Assembly: GCF_004139715.1 (NCBI RefSeq)
Contig: NZ_CP035544.1
Location: 372,001 to 436,000, forward strand
Source of the DNA: Muriicola soli
Lineage (GTDB): Bacteria; Bacteroidota; Bacteroidia; Flavobacteriales; Flavobacteriaceae
Reading direction: 5' to 3'
Length of the DNA stretch: 64,000 nt
This document shows, in pieces, positions 1 through 8,343 of the stretch. How positions within the stretch are numbered: the first letter of the stretch is position 1; each line of letters begins with the position of its first letter. The notes under the pieces were generated by a model. The model had not been told where the DNA came from. It searched no databases and worked only from the letters and a program-made list of their open reading frames with translations. A program made the translations under genes and the position numbers.

Positions 1-2588
1 CCTTCCTTTTTCTTTTGACCACCAGTACCTTACTGTCACAGGATTTACCCTACGATAGCGGGAAGAAGTATGTTTTAAAGAGTCTTGAGATAACCGGCCT
101 GCAAAGCTATAACGAACAGACGGTAAAAACCTACACCGGCCTCAGGGAGGGTCAGATCATCACCGTACCCGGGGACCAAATCAGTGATGTCCTCAAAAAA
201 CTATGGGGTCTGGAGTTGTTCAGTGACATTTCTTTCTACATCATCAATATTGAAGGGGACGATATCTTTTTGGAACTCAATATTAAAGAGCGACCAACCT
301 TATCTAAGGTCACGATCTATGGAGTGAAAAAGCGGAAGGTTGATGATATCATCGATGACACGGATCTCAAGAAGGGTAAAAAAATCACGGAAAGTCTTAT
401 AGCCAACACCAAGAATTACCTTCAGAATAAGTATAAAAAACAAGGGTATCTAAATGCCAAGGCTACCATAGCCACCTCACGTGACACCTCTGAAACCAAT
501 GCGGAAAGCATGGTGATTAATGTAAACAAGGGGAACAAAGTAAAAATCTCCAATATTGCCTTTGAAGGGAATGACGAATTATCGAACAGTCAATTGCGTA
601 AGGCGTTAAAAAACACCAAGCGCAAAAAACTGGGAAGGTTTTGGAAGAAATCAAAATATATCCCGGAAGACTACAAAGAGGATTTATCTTCTTTAATCGA
701 TAAATACGCTGAGAATGGCTTTCGTGATGCCAGAGTTCTCTCTGATACCATTGAGAAGATTGATGACGAAAATATTAAGATCACTATCAACGTAGAGGAA
801 GGGAATAAATACTACTTTGGGGATATCAATTTTGTTGGTAATACGGTCTATACAGATCGCCAACTTTCACAAGTGCTCGGTATTAAAAAGGGAGCTACTT
901 ACAACGGGGTCTTGCTCAGAGAGCGTATAGCTGATGACACAAAACCAGACGCGGATGACCTCACAAATTTGTATCAGAATAACGGGTATTTATTCTCTCA
1001 GATCAACCCGGTTGAAGTTTCCGCCGAGAACGACACCATCAATTTTGAGATCCGAATCATTGAAGGGAAGGAAACCTTCTTAAATCACGTGACGGTTACC
1101 GGAAACGACAAGACCAATGATCACGTAATCTTCAGGGAGATAAGGACCAGGCCCGGGCAGAAATACAGCAAGGAAAATATTATCCGAAGTGTACGTGAGC
1201 TAGGTCAGTTAGGCTTCTTCGATGCAGAACAAATCGCCCCTGACATTCAGAATCCGGATCCTAACTCCGGAACTGTAGACCTTGCGTATAGTTTGGTAGA
1301 ATCCGGATCGAGTCAGATAGAACTACAAGGCGGCTATGGAGGAGGAGGCTTTATCGGGACACTCGGACTATCCTTTAGTAATTTCTCCATTCAAAACCTC
1401 TTTAATGGAGAAGCATATAAGCCGGTTCCCATGGGAGATGGTCAGACTTTTGCGCTGCGTTTGCAGGCCAGTAGGACGTTCAGGGTTTACAGTCTTAACT
1501 TTTCAGAACCCTGGCTGGGAGGGAAAAAACCCGTTCGTTTCAATATGTCCCTTTCGAGAACTCAGCAGTTTCTTGCCTCGTTTGGCAATAATGGGAGGGT
1601 AGAAGTAGACAAGAATCAGCAATTTTCAATTACAGGAGTATCCCTTGGGCTTGCCAAGAGAGTACAGTGGCCAGACGACTTTTTTACGTTGTCTCATTCC
1701 CTGAGTTATCAGTTATACGACTTCAGGAATTACAGAACAGGGCTATTTAATTTTGGAAATGGCCAATCGAATTCACTCGCATATACATTTGGAATTTCAA
1801 GGAGCTCTGCGGGTCCCGGTCGTATCTATCCCATCACAGGATCTATTTTTGAGGTCACGGCCAAGTTTACCCCTCCGTATTCCCTGTTCAGCAATAAGGA
1901 CTTTGCAGCATTAAAGGAAAGGAGTGAGGAGCTTACAGAACTCCAGACCCAGCGCAATCAGACCGGTAGCGACCTTACGACGGCAGAGCGGGATGAACTG
2001 GAAAGTGTTGATCAGCAGCGTTTCAGATGGCTGGAGTACTACAAAATTAAGTTCAAAGGAGACTGGTATACAAGATTAGTGGATAAATTAGTACTAAGGA
2101 CAAATGTAGAATTTGGTTTTCTGGGGAATTACAATAGCGATGTTGGGCAGGTTCCTTTTGAACGTTTCTTCCTCGGGGGGGATGGCTTGGGACGAAACTT
2201 TACCCTGGACGGTCGGGAGACCATACAGCTCAGGGGATATGAGAACAATTCCCTTACTCCGGTAGACCCCATTACTTTCAACCAGGAAGGGGGTATTGTG
2301 TACAACAAGTACTCGCTGGAGCTGAGATACCCACTAACCCTGAAGCCTTCTGCCTCCATTTATGGCTTAACTTTTTTAGAAGCGGGGAACTCCTTTAACA
2401 ATTTTAATGAGTTTAATCCGTTTCAACTTAAAAGATCGGCCGGAGTGGGCTTAAGAATATTTATGCCTGCCTTTGGTTTACTGGGGATAGATTTTGGCTA
2501 CGGATTTGACGAAGACCTGAGACCTCAATCTGCGGGTAATGGTCCGAGTGGTTGGCAGACACATTTTATTATAGGTCAGCAATTCTAG
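1..2588 (+). CDS. bamA: Outer membrane protein assembly factor BamA (5' end outside window)
   Basis: Omp85-family protein that folds and inserts beta-barrel proteins into the outer membrane. The frame is already open at base 3 and reads FLFLLTTSTLLSQ, the end of a signal peptide, so the true start lies upstream; the TTG at 15 is not a real start. The N-terminal ~400 residues are repeated POTRA units (for example GNKVKISNIAFEGNDELS and GNKYYFGDINFVGN). The second half is the 16-strand barrel with the typical late segment RFFLGGDGLGRN followed by RGYENN, and the chain ends in phenylalanine as outer-membrane barrels do. Two ompH/skp chaperone genes and murI follow, the usual flavobacterial order. 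An internal insertion rich in charged residues (about residues 635-670) lies in a barrel loop. Confidence 0.95.
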   Translation, partial: FLFLLTTSTLLSQDLPYDSGKKYVLKSLEITGLQSYNEQTVKTYTGLREGQIITVPGDQISDVLKKLWGLELFSDISFYIINIEGDDIFLELNIKERPTLSKVTIYGVKKRKVDDIIDDTDLKKGKKITESLIANTKNYLQNKYKKQGYLNAKATIATSRDTSETNAESMVINVNKGNKVKISNIAFEGNDELSNSQLRKALKNTKRKKLGRFWKKSKYIPEDYKEDLSSLIDKYAENGFRDARVLSDTIEKIDDENIKITINVEEGNKYYFGDINFVGNTVYTDRQLSQVLGIKKGATYNGVLLRERIADDTKPDADDLTNLYQNNGYLFSQINPVEVSAENDTINFEIRIIEGKETFLNHVTVTGNDKTNDHVIFREIRTRPGQKYSKENIIRSVRELGQLGFFDAEQIAPDIQNPDPNSGTVDLAYSLVESGSSQIELQGGYGGGGFIGTLGLSFSNFSIQNLFNGEAYKPVPMGDGQTFALRLQASRTFRVYSLNFSEPWLGGKKPVRFNMSLSRTQQFLASFGNNGRVEVDKNQQFSITGVSLGLAKRVQWPDDFFTLSHSLSYQLYDFRNYRTGLFNFGNGQSNSLAYTFGISRSSAGPGRIYPITGSIFEVTAKFTPPYSLFSNKDFAALKERSEELTELQTQRNQTGSDLTTAERDELESVDQQRFRWLEYYKIKFKGDWYTRLVDKLVLRTNVEFGFLGNYNSDVGQVPFERFFLGGDGLGRNFTLDGRETIQLRGYENNSLTPVDPITFNQEGGIVYNKYSLELRYPLTLKPSASIYGLTFLEAGNSFNNFNEFNPFQLKRSAGVGLRIFMPAFGLLGIDFGYGFDEDLRPQSAGNGPSGWQTHFIIGQQF

Positions 2589-2639
2589 CATTTTCACTTC
2601 CCGGAACAAAAGGTAAAACGCTCATTCTAAAAGTTTTAG

Positions 2640-2647
2640 TAATTTTG
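2640..2647 (+). promoter_or_regulatory. Bacteroidota-type -7 promoter element for ompH1
   Basis: TAATTTTG matches TAnnTTTG exactly and lies 34 bases before the ompH1 start codon, in the gap after bamA. I could not find a good TTG at the -33 position, so this is supported by one element only. Confidence 0.4.
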
Positions 2648-2681
2648 GCACGATATTTTCTATGTACTAAACCTGAGTAAC

Positions 2682-3515
2682 ATGAAGACAAACGTTCTTA
2701 TAATAATTGTACTGTTTCTGACCACCTTCTATATCTCCGCCCAACGAGGAGTGAGGATAGGATACGTGGACATGGAATATATCCTGGAAAACGTGGAAGA
2801 GTACAGGGAAGCAAATGAACAGCTGGGAAACAAGGTTCAAAGGTGGAAACTGGAGATTGAGGAAAAACAGGGGGTCATTGATCAGATGAAAAAAGATCTG
2901 ATGGCTGAAAAAGTACTGTTGACAGATGAATTGATTGCAGAACGGACGGAGGAAATTCAGATTCTCGAGAAAGAAATGCTGGAATACCAACAAGACCGAT
3001 TTGGACCCAATGGAGATTTAGTGCTTCAGAAACAAAGACTGATTCAGCCCATCCAGGACCAGGTGTTCAATGAAGTACAGGCTATTGGAGCCAATAAAAA
3101 GTACGATTTTATTTTCGATAAATCTGCGGATGTCGTAATGTTGTACTCCGAAAAAAGGCACGATATCAGCGAGTTAGTACTGCGGGGTATCGCCAGGACA
3201 AGAAGAGTCAGCAAACCTTCCAAAGCAGCTGAGAAAGCCAGATTGGCGGCATTCGAAAAAGCAGCTGCCGAAGAAGAGGAAGAAATGACAGACGCCCTTA
3301 AAGAGCGAATAGAAAAGGCCGAAGAAGCAGAAAATGTTCGAAAGCAGACGGCAGAAGAAAAGAGGGCAGAACAATTAAAGCTCAGAGAAGAACGCCGAAA
3401 AGCATATGAAGAGCGAAGAAAGAAATTATTAGAAGAACGCGAAGCCAGACGCAAAGAGAAAGAAGCGGAAAGGGCAAAGCAAACGGAAAAGAAAAAAGAT
3501 ACAATAGATCAATAA
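2682..3515 (+). CDS. OmpH/Skp-family periplasmic chaperone with long charged C-terminal helix
   Basis: Periplasmic chaperone predicted to hold unfolded outer-membrane proteins on their way to BamA. It has a signal peptide (MKTNVLIIIVLFLTTFYISAQ), then the Skp core to about residue 165, including the RIGYVDMEYILENVEEY start and a long coiled coil, ending in the YDFIFDKSADVVMLYSE hairpin typical of OmpH. Residues about 170-277 are an extension of almost only E, K, R, A and Q that looks like one long charged helix; Skp itself is about 160 residues, so the protein is over 100 residues longer. It sits between bamA and a second, standard-length ompH gene with which it probably forms an operon. Confidence 0.9.
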   Translation: MKTNVLIIIVLFLTTFYISAQRGVRIGYVDMEYILENVEEYREANEQLGNKVQRWKLEIEEKQGVIDQMKKDLMAEKVLLTDELIAERTEEIQILEKEMLEYQQDRFGPNGDLVLQKQRLIQPIQDQVFNEVQAIGANKKYDFIFDKSADVVMLYSEKRHDISELVLRGIARTRRVSKPSKAAEKARLAAFEKAAAEEEEEMTDALKERIEKAEEAENVRKQTAEEKRAEQLKLREERRKAYEERRKKLLEEREARRKEKEAERAKQTEKKKDTIDQ

Positions 3516-3556
3516 TTAGAATTCAATAATAACACTCAAATAGTAAATTTAAAGTC

Positions 3557-4066
3557 ATGAAACAAGTGAAGAAAGTAGCAGTAGCCCTTGTATTATTTGT
3601 TGCCGCTACGGGGTTTGTAAAAGCACAAAGCACAGTTGCGCACATCAATGTAACCGAGCTCTTGTCGGCTATGCCGGAGATGAAAGCTGCCCAGGCTGAA
3701 TTGCAAAAATTACAGGAAACGTATAAAGCCGATATTGAAAGCTCAATGACCGAGTTGCGAAACAAGTACACTCAGTATCAAAGCGAGGCATCGGCCAAAA
3801 CTAAAGAAGAGAACGAAAAAAGAGCCGTTGAACTGCAAGGATTCGAAAGAAATATCGGAGAAGCCCAGCAAGCCGCTCAACAGGAACTGGCTAAGAAACA
3901 GGCCGAGCTCTTCCAACCTATATCCGAAAAAGCCATGGCAGCCATCGAAAAAGTTGCTGCCGCTCAAGGGATAGCGTACGTAATGGATTCTACGCAGGGA
4001 GGCGGACTGATAGTAGCGAAAGGGAAAGACCTGCTACCGGAAGTTAAACAGGAATTAGGGTTTTAA
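3557..4066 (+). CDS. OmpH/Skp-family periplasmic chaperone
   Basis: Second OmpH/Skp chaperone, 169 residues, the usual family length. Signal peptide MKQVKKVAVALVLFVAATGFVKAQ; then STVAHINVTELLSAMPEMKAA, a long coiled coil through residue ~120 and the C-terminal strand segment IAYVMDSTQGGGLIVA that belongs to the Skp body. It is 41 bases after the longer paralogue and is followed by a strong terminator, so it closes the bamA-ompH-ompH group. Expected to act in the periplasm as a trimer that hands barrels to BamA. Confidence 0.92.
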   Translation: MKQVKKVAVALVLFVAATGFVKAQSTVAHINVTELLSAMPEMKAAQAELQKLQETYKADIESSMTELRNKYTQYQSEASAKTKEENEKRAVELQGFERNIGEAQQAAQQELAKKQAELFQPISEKAMAAIEKVAAAQGIAYVMDSTQGGGLIVAKGKDLLPEVKQELGF

Positions 4067-4084
4067 TTTCAAATAAATCCTCAG

Positions 4085-4116
4085 AAAAAACCGTCCTCTC
4101 ATGGACGGTTTTTTTA
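4085..4116 (+). terminator. Rho-independent terminator after ompH2
   Basis: Inverted repeat CCGTCC-TCTCAT-GGACGG (4091-4108), flanked by six A before and seven T after. It separates the bamA-ompH transcript from murI. Confidence 0.85.
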
Positions 4117-4150
4117 TTTTTATACAGCAATACCCTCAAAAAAGAAAGCA

Positions 4151-4939
4151 GTGGATCGCAGGCCGATTGGAATTTTTGACTCAGGAGTTGGTGGGATTTC
4201 CATCTGGAAAGAACTCCGAAGCAAAATGCCATACGAAGATATGATCTACCTGGCCGATAGTATCAATGCCCCCTACGGTGAAAAGTCTCCGGAAGCCATT
4301 CTGGAGCTGTGTATCAAGAATACAGAATTACTGTTACAACATCAGTGTAAACTCATTGTGGTAGCCTGTAATACGGCAACAACCAACGCAATAGACTACC
4401 TGAGAAAGAATTACCCGCTGCCATTTATTGGAATAGAACCCGCTATCAAACCTGCAGCCCTGCAGTCGGTTTCAGGAAAAATAGGAGTGCTGGCAACTCG
4501 CGGTACGCTGGCTAGTTCGTTATTTCACAGTACGGTTAAGAACCACGCCGCCAATATCGAAATCATTGAACAGGAAGGGGCCGGTCTCGTTGAACTTATT
4601 GAAAAAGGGCAGGCAACATCACCTGAGGTGCGAACTTTATTGCAAAAATATATTCAACCCATGAAGGAAGCAGGAATTGATCATATTGTGCTGGGTTGCA
4701 CTCATTTCCCTTACTTAATCCCTGTTCTTAAGGAAGAACTCCCGGCTCATGTCAAGATCATCGACTGTGGAGAAGCGGTAGCCAGACAGACTTTTAGGGT
4801 TCTCAAAGAACACAACCTGCTGAACGCAGAGGAAAGACCGGGAAAGCACAATTTCTTCATCAATACAGACGCTAATGTGCTGTCTCATTTTTTAAAGGGT
4901 GAGCAAGGTGAGATTAAAACTGAATTTCTGAATTTTTAA
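4151..4939 (+). CDS. murI: Glutamate racemase
   Basis: Interconverts L- and D-glutamate to supply D-Glu for peptidoglycan; cytoplasmic, cofactor-independent. 262 residues, normal for the family. Begins PIGIFDSGVGG; the two catalytic cysteines are visible as Cys73 in VACNTATT and Cys183 in LGCTHFPYL. The start is GTG, set by the beginning of the conserved domain and by the terminator just upstream. The stop overlaps the stop of convergent folA in a shared TTAA. Position after bamA/ompH is conserved in flavobacteria. Confidence 0.95.
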   Translation: MDRRPIGIFDSGVGGISIWKELRSKMPYEDMIYLADSINAPYGEKSPEAILELCIKNTELLLQHQCKLIVVACNTATTNAIDYLRKNYPLPFIGIEPAIKPAALQSVSGKIGVLATRGTLASSLFHSTVKNHAANIEIIEQEGAGLVELIEKGQATSPEVRTLLQKYIQPMKEAGIDHIVLGCTHFPYLIPVLKEELPAHVKIIDCGEAVARQTFRVLKEHNLLNAEERPGKHNFFINTDANVLSHFLKGEQGEIKTEFLNF

Positions 4940-5430
4940 TGTCGTTCGTAGGTGAGATAGCTAAAGGATACCTTGTGTTTTTCATCTGCGGGATGAAATT
5001 CTTCATTTCGTAGTTTCCATTTTTTTAGATCGATCTCAGGAAAGTAGGTATCAGCTTCATACGCCTTGTGAACACGGGTGAGTTCAATTACATCTACGAT
5101 AGGCAATGCTTGAGTGTAGATTTCACCCCCTCCAATTACATATGCTTCTTTTTCATTTTTTACCAGAGAGAGAGCATCTTCTAAGGAATGCACAACTTTA
5201 CAGGCTTCGTGTTCGGTGGTATACGATCTGTCTCGCGTAATAATGATATGAAATCTATTGGGTAGTGGCTTTGGAAAACTTTCAAAAGTCTTTCGTCCCA
5301 TAATAATGGAATGACCGGAGGTGATGGCCTTAAATCGCTTAAAATCGTCCGGCAAATGCCATAGTAATTGGTTGTCTTTTCCCAGCGCATTGTTTTCCGC
5401 AGCTGCTGCGATCATAATTAGGGTACTCAA
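4936..5430 (-). CDS. folA: Dihydrofolate reductase
   Basis: NADPH-dependent reduction of dihydrofolate to tetrahydrofolate, which regenerates the folate oxidised by thymidylate synthase (thyA is 3 kb away on the same strand). 164 residues, standard length. Visible motifs: IAAAAENNALGKDNQLLWHLPDD at the N-terminus with the Trp-His-Leu-Pro-Asp active site, MGRKTFESFPKPLPNR, and VIGGGEIYTQALP for cofactor binding. Its start overlaps the stop of the upstream 2TM gene by four bases (ATGA type), indicating translational coupling. Confidence 0.95.
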   Translation of the reverse strand: MSTLIMIAAAAENNALGKDNQLLWHLPDDFKRFKAITSGHSIIMGRKTFESFPKPLPNRFHIIITRDRSYTTEHEACKVVHSLEDALSLVKNEKEAYVIGGGEIYTQALPIVDVIELTRVHKAYEADTYFPEIDLKKWKLRNEEFHPADEKHKVSFSYLTYERH

Positions 5431-5816
5431 TCCACTTTTTTTTTAGGTGCCGGAGGCAGGGGAAATTCTTTTTCCACCTGTTTCCGGAGGTTCGCTATTT
5501 TTTCTTTCTGCCGGAGTACGAGCCTTTCTCTTTGCTTCCTCTCCCAATCGCGTCCCATAAAAGGATTTAAGATAAAGACATTGACAAGGTGTACAAGGAA
5601 AAGCATACTCCAGACTCCAATAGCCCAGTATGCCCAATCATAGGATTCACCGTACTTAAATACTTTATTGATAATGACCAGACCTGTCCCGCCTATCAGG
5701 AACCATACAAAATGACGATACAGATTCTTTTTTTGATTGATTCGCATTTGGGCGTATTCGATCTGCTCGTGCTGTTCGAGGTCTATTCCGGATTCCTTTT
5801 TGTGCCTGGAGAACAT
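5427..5816 (-). CDS. 2TM domain-containing membrane protein
   Basis: Small 129-residue protein of the 2TM family found in Bacteroidota; function unknown. A charged N-terminus with QIEYAQMRINQKKNLYRHF precedes two membrane helices (about residues 40-56 and 66-88, the second being WAIGVWSMLFLVHLVNVFIL), then FMGRDWERKQ and a basic coiled tail ending in proline and lysine. Related modules occur attached to histidine kinases in this phylum. It overlaps folA by four bases, so the two are probably one transcript. Confidence 0.8.
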   Translation of the reverse strand: MFSRHKKESGIDLEQHEQIEYAQMRINQKKNLYRHFVWFLIGGTGLVIINKVFKYGESYDWAYWAIGVWSMLFLVHLVNVFILNPFMGRDWERKQRERLVLRQKEKIANLRKQVEKEFPLPPAPKKKVD

Positions 5817-5837
5817 CTGAATCGTTATCTTTAACTA

Positions 5838-5845
5838 CAAAGATA
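5838..5845 (-). promoter_or_regulatory. Possible -7 promoter element for the 2TM-folA transcript
   Basis: On the minus strand the sequence reads TATCTTTG, an exact TAnnTTTG match, about 20 bases before the 2TM start codon. No clear -33 element was found. Confidence 0.35.
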
Positions 5846-5905
5846 GATGAAATCGGATTTTAAGAACCTTCTAATCTGAAGCAAAATCACCAAATTCAGG
5901 CATTC

Positions 5906-7021
5906 ATGAATCTCAATAGTCTCAGGAAGTCATTTCCGGTTGTAAAACACTCGCTTTTTGCCAACACAGCGGCCATCGGATTGATGTCGGAGGAGCTGTT
6001 AGAATGGAGGCAGGAACACGATCTCGACTTTCTAATCGGAGGCAGTGACATGAAAATGGAAAGCTTTCAAATGATCTCCGGGGTTAGAGACACCCTTGGG
6101 AAATTCCTCGGCTGCGATCGCAACAGAATAGCACTGAGCCCTAATTTCTCCCTGGCCTTAAATACAGTGCTCGAAGGCCTGCCCAAAGACAACAATATCC
6201 TTCTGCTGGAAACAGACTACCCTTCCGTAAACTGGCCTTTTGAGAGTCGCGAATTTAAGCTCACTTACGCCAAACTGGATGAAAATGTTGAACGTAATAT
6301 TGAGGAAAAACTGAATAATGAGAAGATAGATGTCCTTGCCTTCAGTATAGTTCAATGGCAAAATGGATTGAGGATTTCGGGCGATTTTCTTAAATACATC
6401 AAAGAGCAGTATCCGGACCTTTTGCTGATTGCCGATGGCACACAGTTTTGCGGAGCATTCGAATTTAATTTTGATGATTCCGGTATCGATATTCTGGGCG
6501 GGAGCGGATACAAATGGCTGTTATCCGGCACCGGGAATGGATATATGCTTTTCTCCGAAAGGGCTACAGATCGGCTTAGGCCAAAATCGACAGGGTTTAA
6601 TTCTGTGAATGGAAATTTGGAGGCAAAGGGGGAATTCCGACTTGCAAAACATTTAGAGCCCGGCCATCTGGATAGTCTGTGTTTCGGGAGTCTGGATTTT
6701 TCAGTTAAAAAACTCATGGATTGGGATATAAAGAACATTGAAAAGCACAATAAGGGCTTGATGGATCTTGCCAGCCAGGAGTTTTTGGCATTGGGCTTGC
6801 TAAATGAAGGCGTAGTAAACAGAAAGACTCATGGAAACATATTAAACATCAGGGGTGGGGATGAGTTGTATTTGTATTTATCCAACAATAACGTGTGTTG
6901 TTCACAGCGTGGAGGTGGAATCCGATTAAGTTTCCATCTTTACAACTCCGAAAGTGATATCAACCGCATTGTGGAAATCCTGAAATCTGCCCCTTCTTCC
7001 TTAGCTTCTATTAAAAATTAA
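5906..7021 (+). CDS. Class V aminotransferase-fold PLP enzyme
   Basis: A 371-residue fold-type I PLP enzyme of the class V (cysteine desulfurase/isopenicillin N epimerase-like) group. Visible features are the N-terminal FANTAAIGLMS substrate loop, the LLIADGTQFCGAFEF region with the cofactor aspartate, and GGSGYKWLLSGTGNGYM with the Schiff-base lysine. The C-terminal half carries the GGIRLSFHLYNSESDI domain common to this group. It lacks the cysteine-bearing loop that would mark it clearly as a desulfurase, so the substrate is unknown. It stands alone between divergent and unrelated genes. Confidence 0.8.
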   Translation: MNLNSLRKSFPVVKHSLFANTAAIGLMSEELLEWRQEHDLDFLIGGSDMKMESFQMISGVRDTLGKFLGCDRNRIALSPNFSLALNTVLEGLPKDNNILLLETDYPSVNWPFESREFKLTYAKLDENVERNIEEKLNNEKIDVLAFSIVQWQNGLRISGDFLKYIKEQYPDLLLIADGTQFCGAFEFNFDDSGIDILGGSGYKWLLSGTGNGYMLFSERATDRLRPKSTGFNSVNGNLEAKGEFRLAKHLEPGHLDSLCFGSLDFSVKKLMDWDIKNIEKHNKGLMDLASQEFLALGLLNEGVVNRKTHGNILNIRGGDELYLYLSNNNVCCSQRGGGIRLSFHLYNSESDINRIVEILKSAPSSLASIKN

Positions 7022-7091
7022 GGGGTTAATTTTACCAAAGTCAATTTTTTGTTCCTCTATTATTATGAATTTGATAATAATTCGTTAATCA

Positions 7092-7123
7092 TTGTAAATG
7101 AGGTGTTTAATGCATTAATTTTG
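7092..7123 (+). promoter_or_regulatory. Promoter of the CBM48 gene (TTG-N21-TAATTTTG)
   Basis: TTG at 7092-7094 and TAATTTTG at 7116-7123, spaced 21 bases, fit the Bacteroidota -33/-7 promoter. The -7 box ends 24 bases before the ATG at 7148, which supports that start over an earlier in-frame one. Confidence 0.55.
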
Positions 7124-7147
7124 CTTCGAATTTTAAAACTGATTAAG

Positions 7148-7444
7148 ATGGCAATTTCTAAACAATACTTGAAAACTAAACCTGTAGTAAAAGTAACCTT
7201 TACTGTACCTGCAGAAGACGCAAAAAAAGTAGCCGTAGTTGGAGACTTTAACAACTGGAATCCAAAAGGGAGCACTTTGAAAAAACTTAAGAACGGAAAC
7301 TTCAAAGGTACTTTTGACCTTCCAAAAGAGAATTCGTATGAATTTCGTTACCTCGTAGACGGTTCTTACGTAAACGAATCTGAAGCTGATCGTTATCAAT
7401 GGAACGACTTCGCCGGTGCAGAAAACGCTGTATTGGAATTATAA
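7148..7444 (+). CDS. Isoamylase early-set (CBM48-like) domain protein
   Basis: A 98-residue protein consisting almost only of a carbohydrate-binding module 48 / AMPK glycogen-binding fold: KVTFTVPAEDAKKVAVVGDFNNWNP, then the second tryptophan-containing strand and YEFRYLVDGSYV. Such free-standing modules are common in flavobacteria; binding to alpha-glucans is inferred from the family, no catalytic domain is present. The open frame extends upstream to 7049, but the promoter lies inside that extension and the conserved domain begins just after MAISKQYLK, so ATG 7148 is chosen. Own promoter and terminator make it a monocistronic unit. Confidence 0.8.
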   Translation: MAISKQYLKTKPVVKVTFTVPAEDAKKVAVVGDFNNWNPKGSTLKKLKNGNFKGTFDLPKENSYEFRYLVDGSYVNESEADRYQWNDFAGAENAVLEL

Positions 7445-7464
7445 GTCGGGTAGAAAAAAAATTG

Positions 7465-7502
7465 AAATCCGGAACTTTTCAAAAGGTTCCGGATTTTTTT
7501 TT
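7465..7502. terminator. Terminator between the CBM48 gene and the convergent TonB-domain gene
   Basis: AAATCCGGAAC (7465-7475) pairs with GTTCCGGATTT (7486-7496), followed by a run of nine T. An A-run lies on the left side, so it may also serve the minus-strand transcript. Confidence 0.85.
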
Positions 7503-7522
7503 GCTTTATGATTAGTAAAGAG

Positions 7523-8341
7523 CTATTTCGGACTCAACAATCTGAAAGACAGGGGAAAGGAAAAAGGAATTCGAACATTTTTTCCCCCTTGCCTGGCCGG
7601 GGTAATTTGAGGTAAGAGTTTGATAATACGGATGGTCTCATCGGCAAGTAATTGATGTGGGGCGATAAGATTAATATCACTGATAGAGCCATCAATATTG
7701 ATTATAAAATTGGCATACACTGTTCCCTGAATATTCTTTAGCTGTGCCATTCTGGGATATCGGAAATTATCTTGTATATGTTCTCTCATTTTCTTTTTAA
7801 AACAGTTCCTTGCCTCGGAATTGGACAGGTTTTCACAGCCCGGAAAAACCGGTACCTCCTCAAGAGTTGCTGAAACTGAATCATTGAATTGTTCTGGCTT
7901 GGGCAAGGCAATCCTCGATTCATTACTTTTAGGTGGTAAGCTGAATTGTATAGGAATATTTACACTCGTAGATGTTTTTTTGCCTTCGTGTTCTCCGGGA
8001 CTGAGTTTTGGAAGTTCAGTGATAAGTCGGATAGCTTCTGCTTCAAGACCTGGTTGCTCTCCGCGTGCCATTACATTTTCCACTTTTCCTTTTGAATTGA
8101 TCACAAAAGAAGTGTACACTCTTGAATTTATACTTTTAAGAATGACTTCAGGGGGATAAATCAGGTTTTGTTGTATGTAAGCGGAAAATTCACGGTAAAA
8201 GCAAGCGCGAAGTTCTTCTCCCTGAAGCCCCTTGCAGCCCTTAAATGCGGGAGCTGTTTCAATGGTCTCTAGGGGGTAATAGTCTTGAGAAAACGCGGTT
8301 GTAGACCAAACAAAAATTAACAGAAGTGTTGAGTATCGCAT
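7523..8341 (-). CDS. Secreted protein with two TonB C-terminal domains
   Basis: 272 residues with a cleavable signal peptide (MRYSTLLLIFVWSTTAFSQ) and two tandem copies of a TonB C-terminal-like domain. Each copy begins with a matching cysteine-containing segment (APAFKGCKGLQGEELRACF and VPVFPGCENLSNSEARNCF), followed by helix, YPP or YPR, and the beta strands VYTSFVINSKGKVENV or VYANFIINIDGSISDI. There is no N-terminal transmembrane anchor or proline-rich spacer, so it cannot be a standard TonB energy transducer; it is more likely a periplasmic protein. It is 2 bases from thyA and probably cotranscribed. Confidence 0.8.
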   Translation of the reverse strand: MRYSTLLLIFVWSTTAFSQDYYPLETIETAPAFKGCKGLQGEELRACFYREFSAYIQQNLIYPPEVILKSINSRVYTSFVINSKGKVENVMARGEQPGLEAEAIRLITELPKLSPGEHEGKKTSTSVNIPIQFSLPPKSNESRIALPKPEQFNDSVSATLEEVPVFPGCENLSNSEARNCFKKKMREHIQDNFRYPRMAQLKNIQGTVYANFIINIDGSISDINLIAPHQLLADETIRIIKLLPQITPARQGGKNVRIPFSFPLSFRLLSPK

Positions 8342-8343
8342 CC

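Noticed and set aside
3044-3454. Antisense frame of 136 residues inside ompH1
   Set aside because: It is Ser/Ala-rich with no domain likeness, the shadow of the repetitive E/K/R codons on the plus strand.
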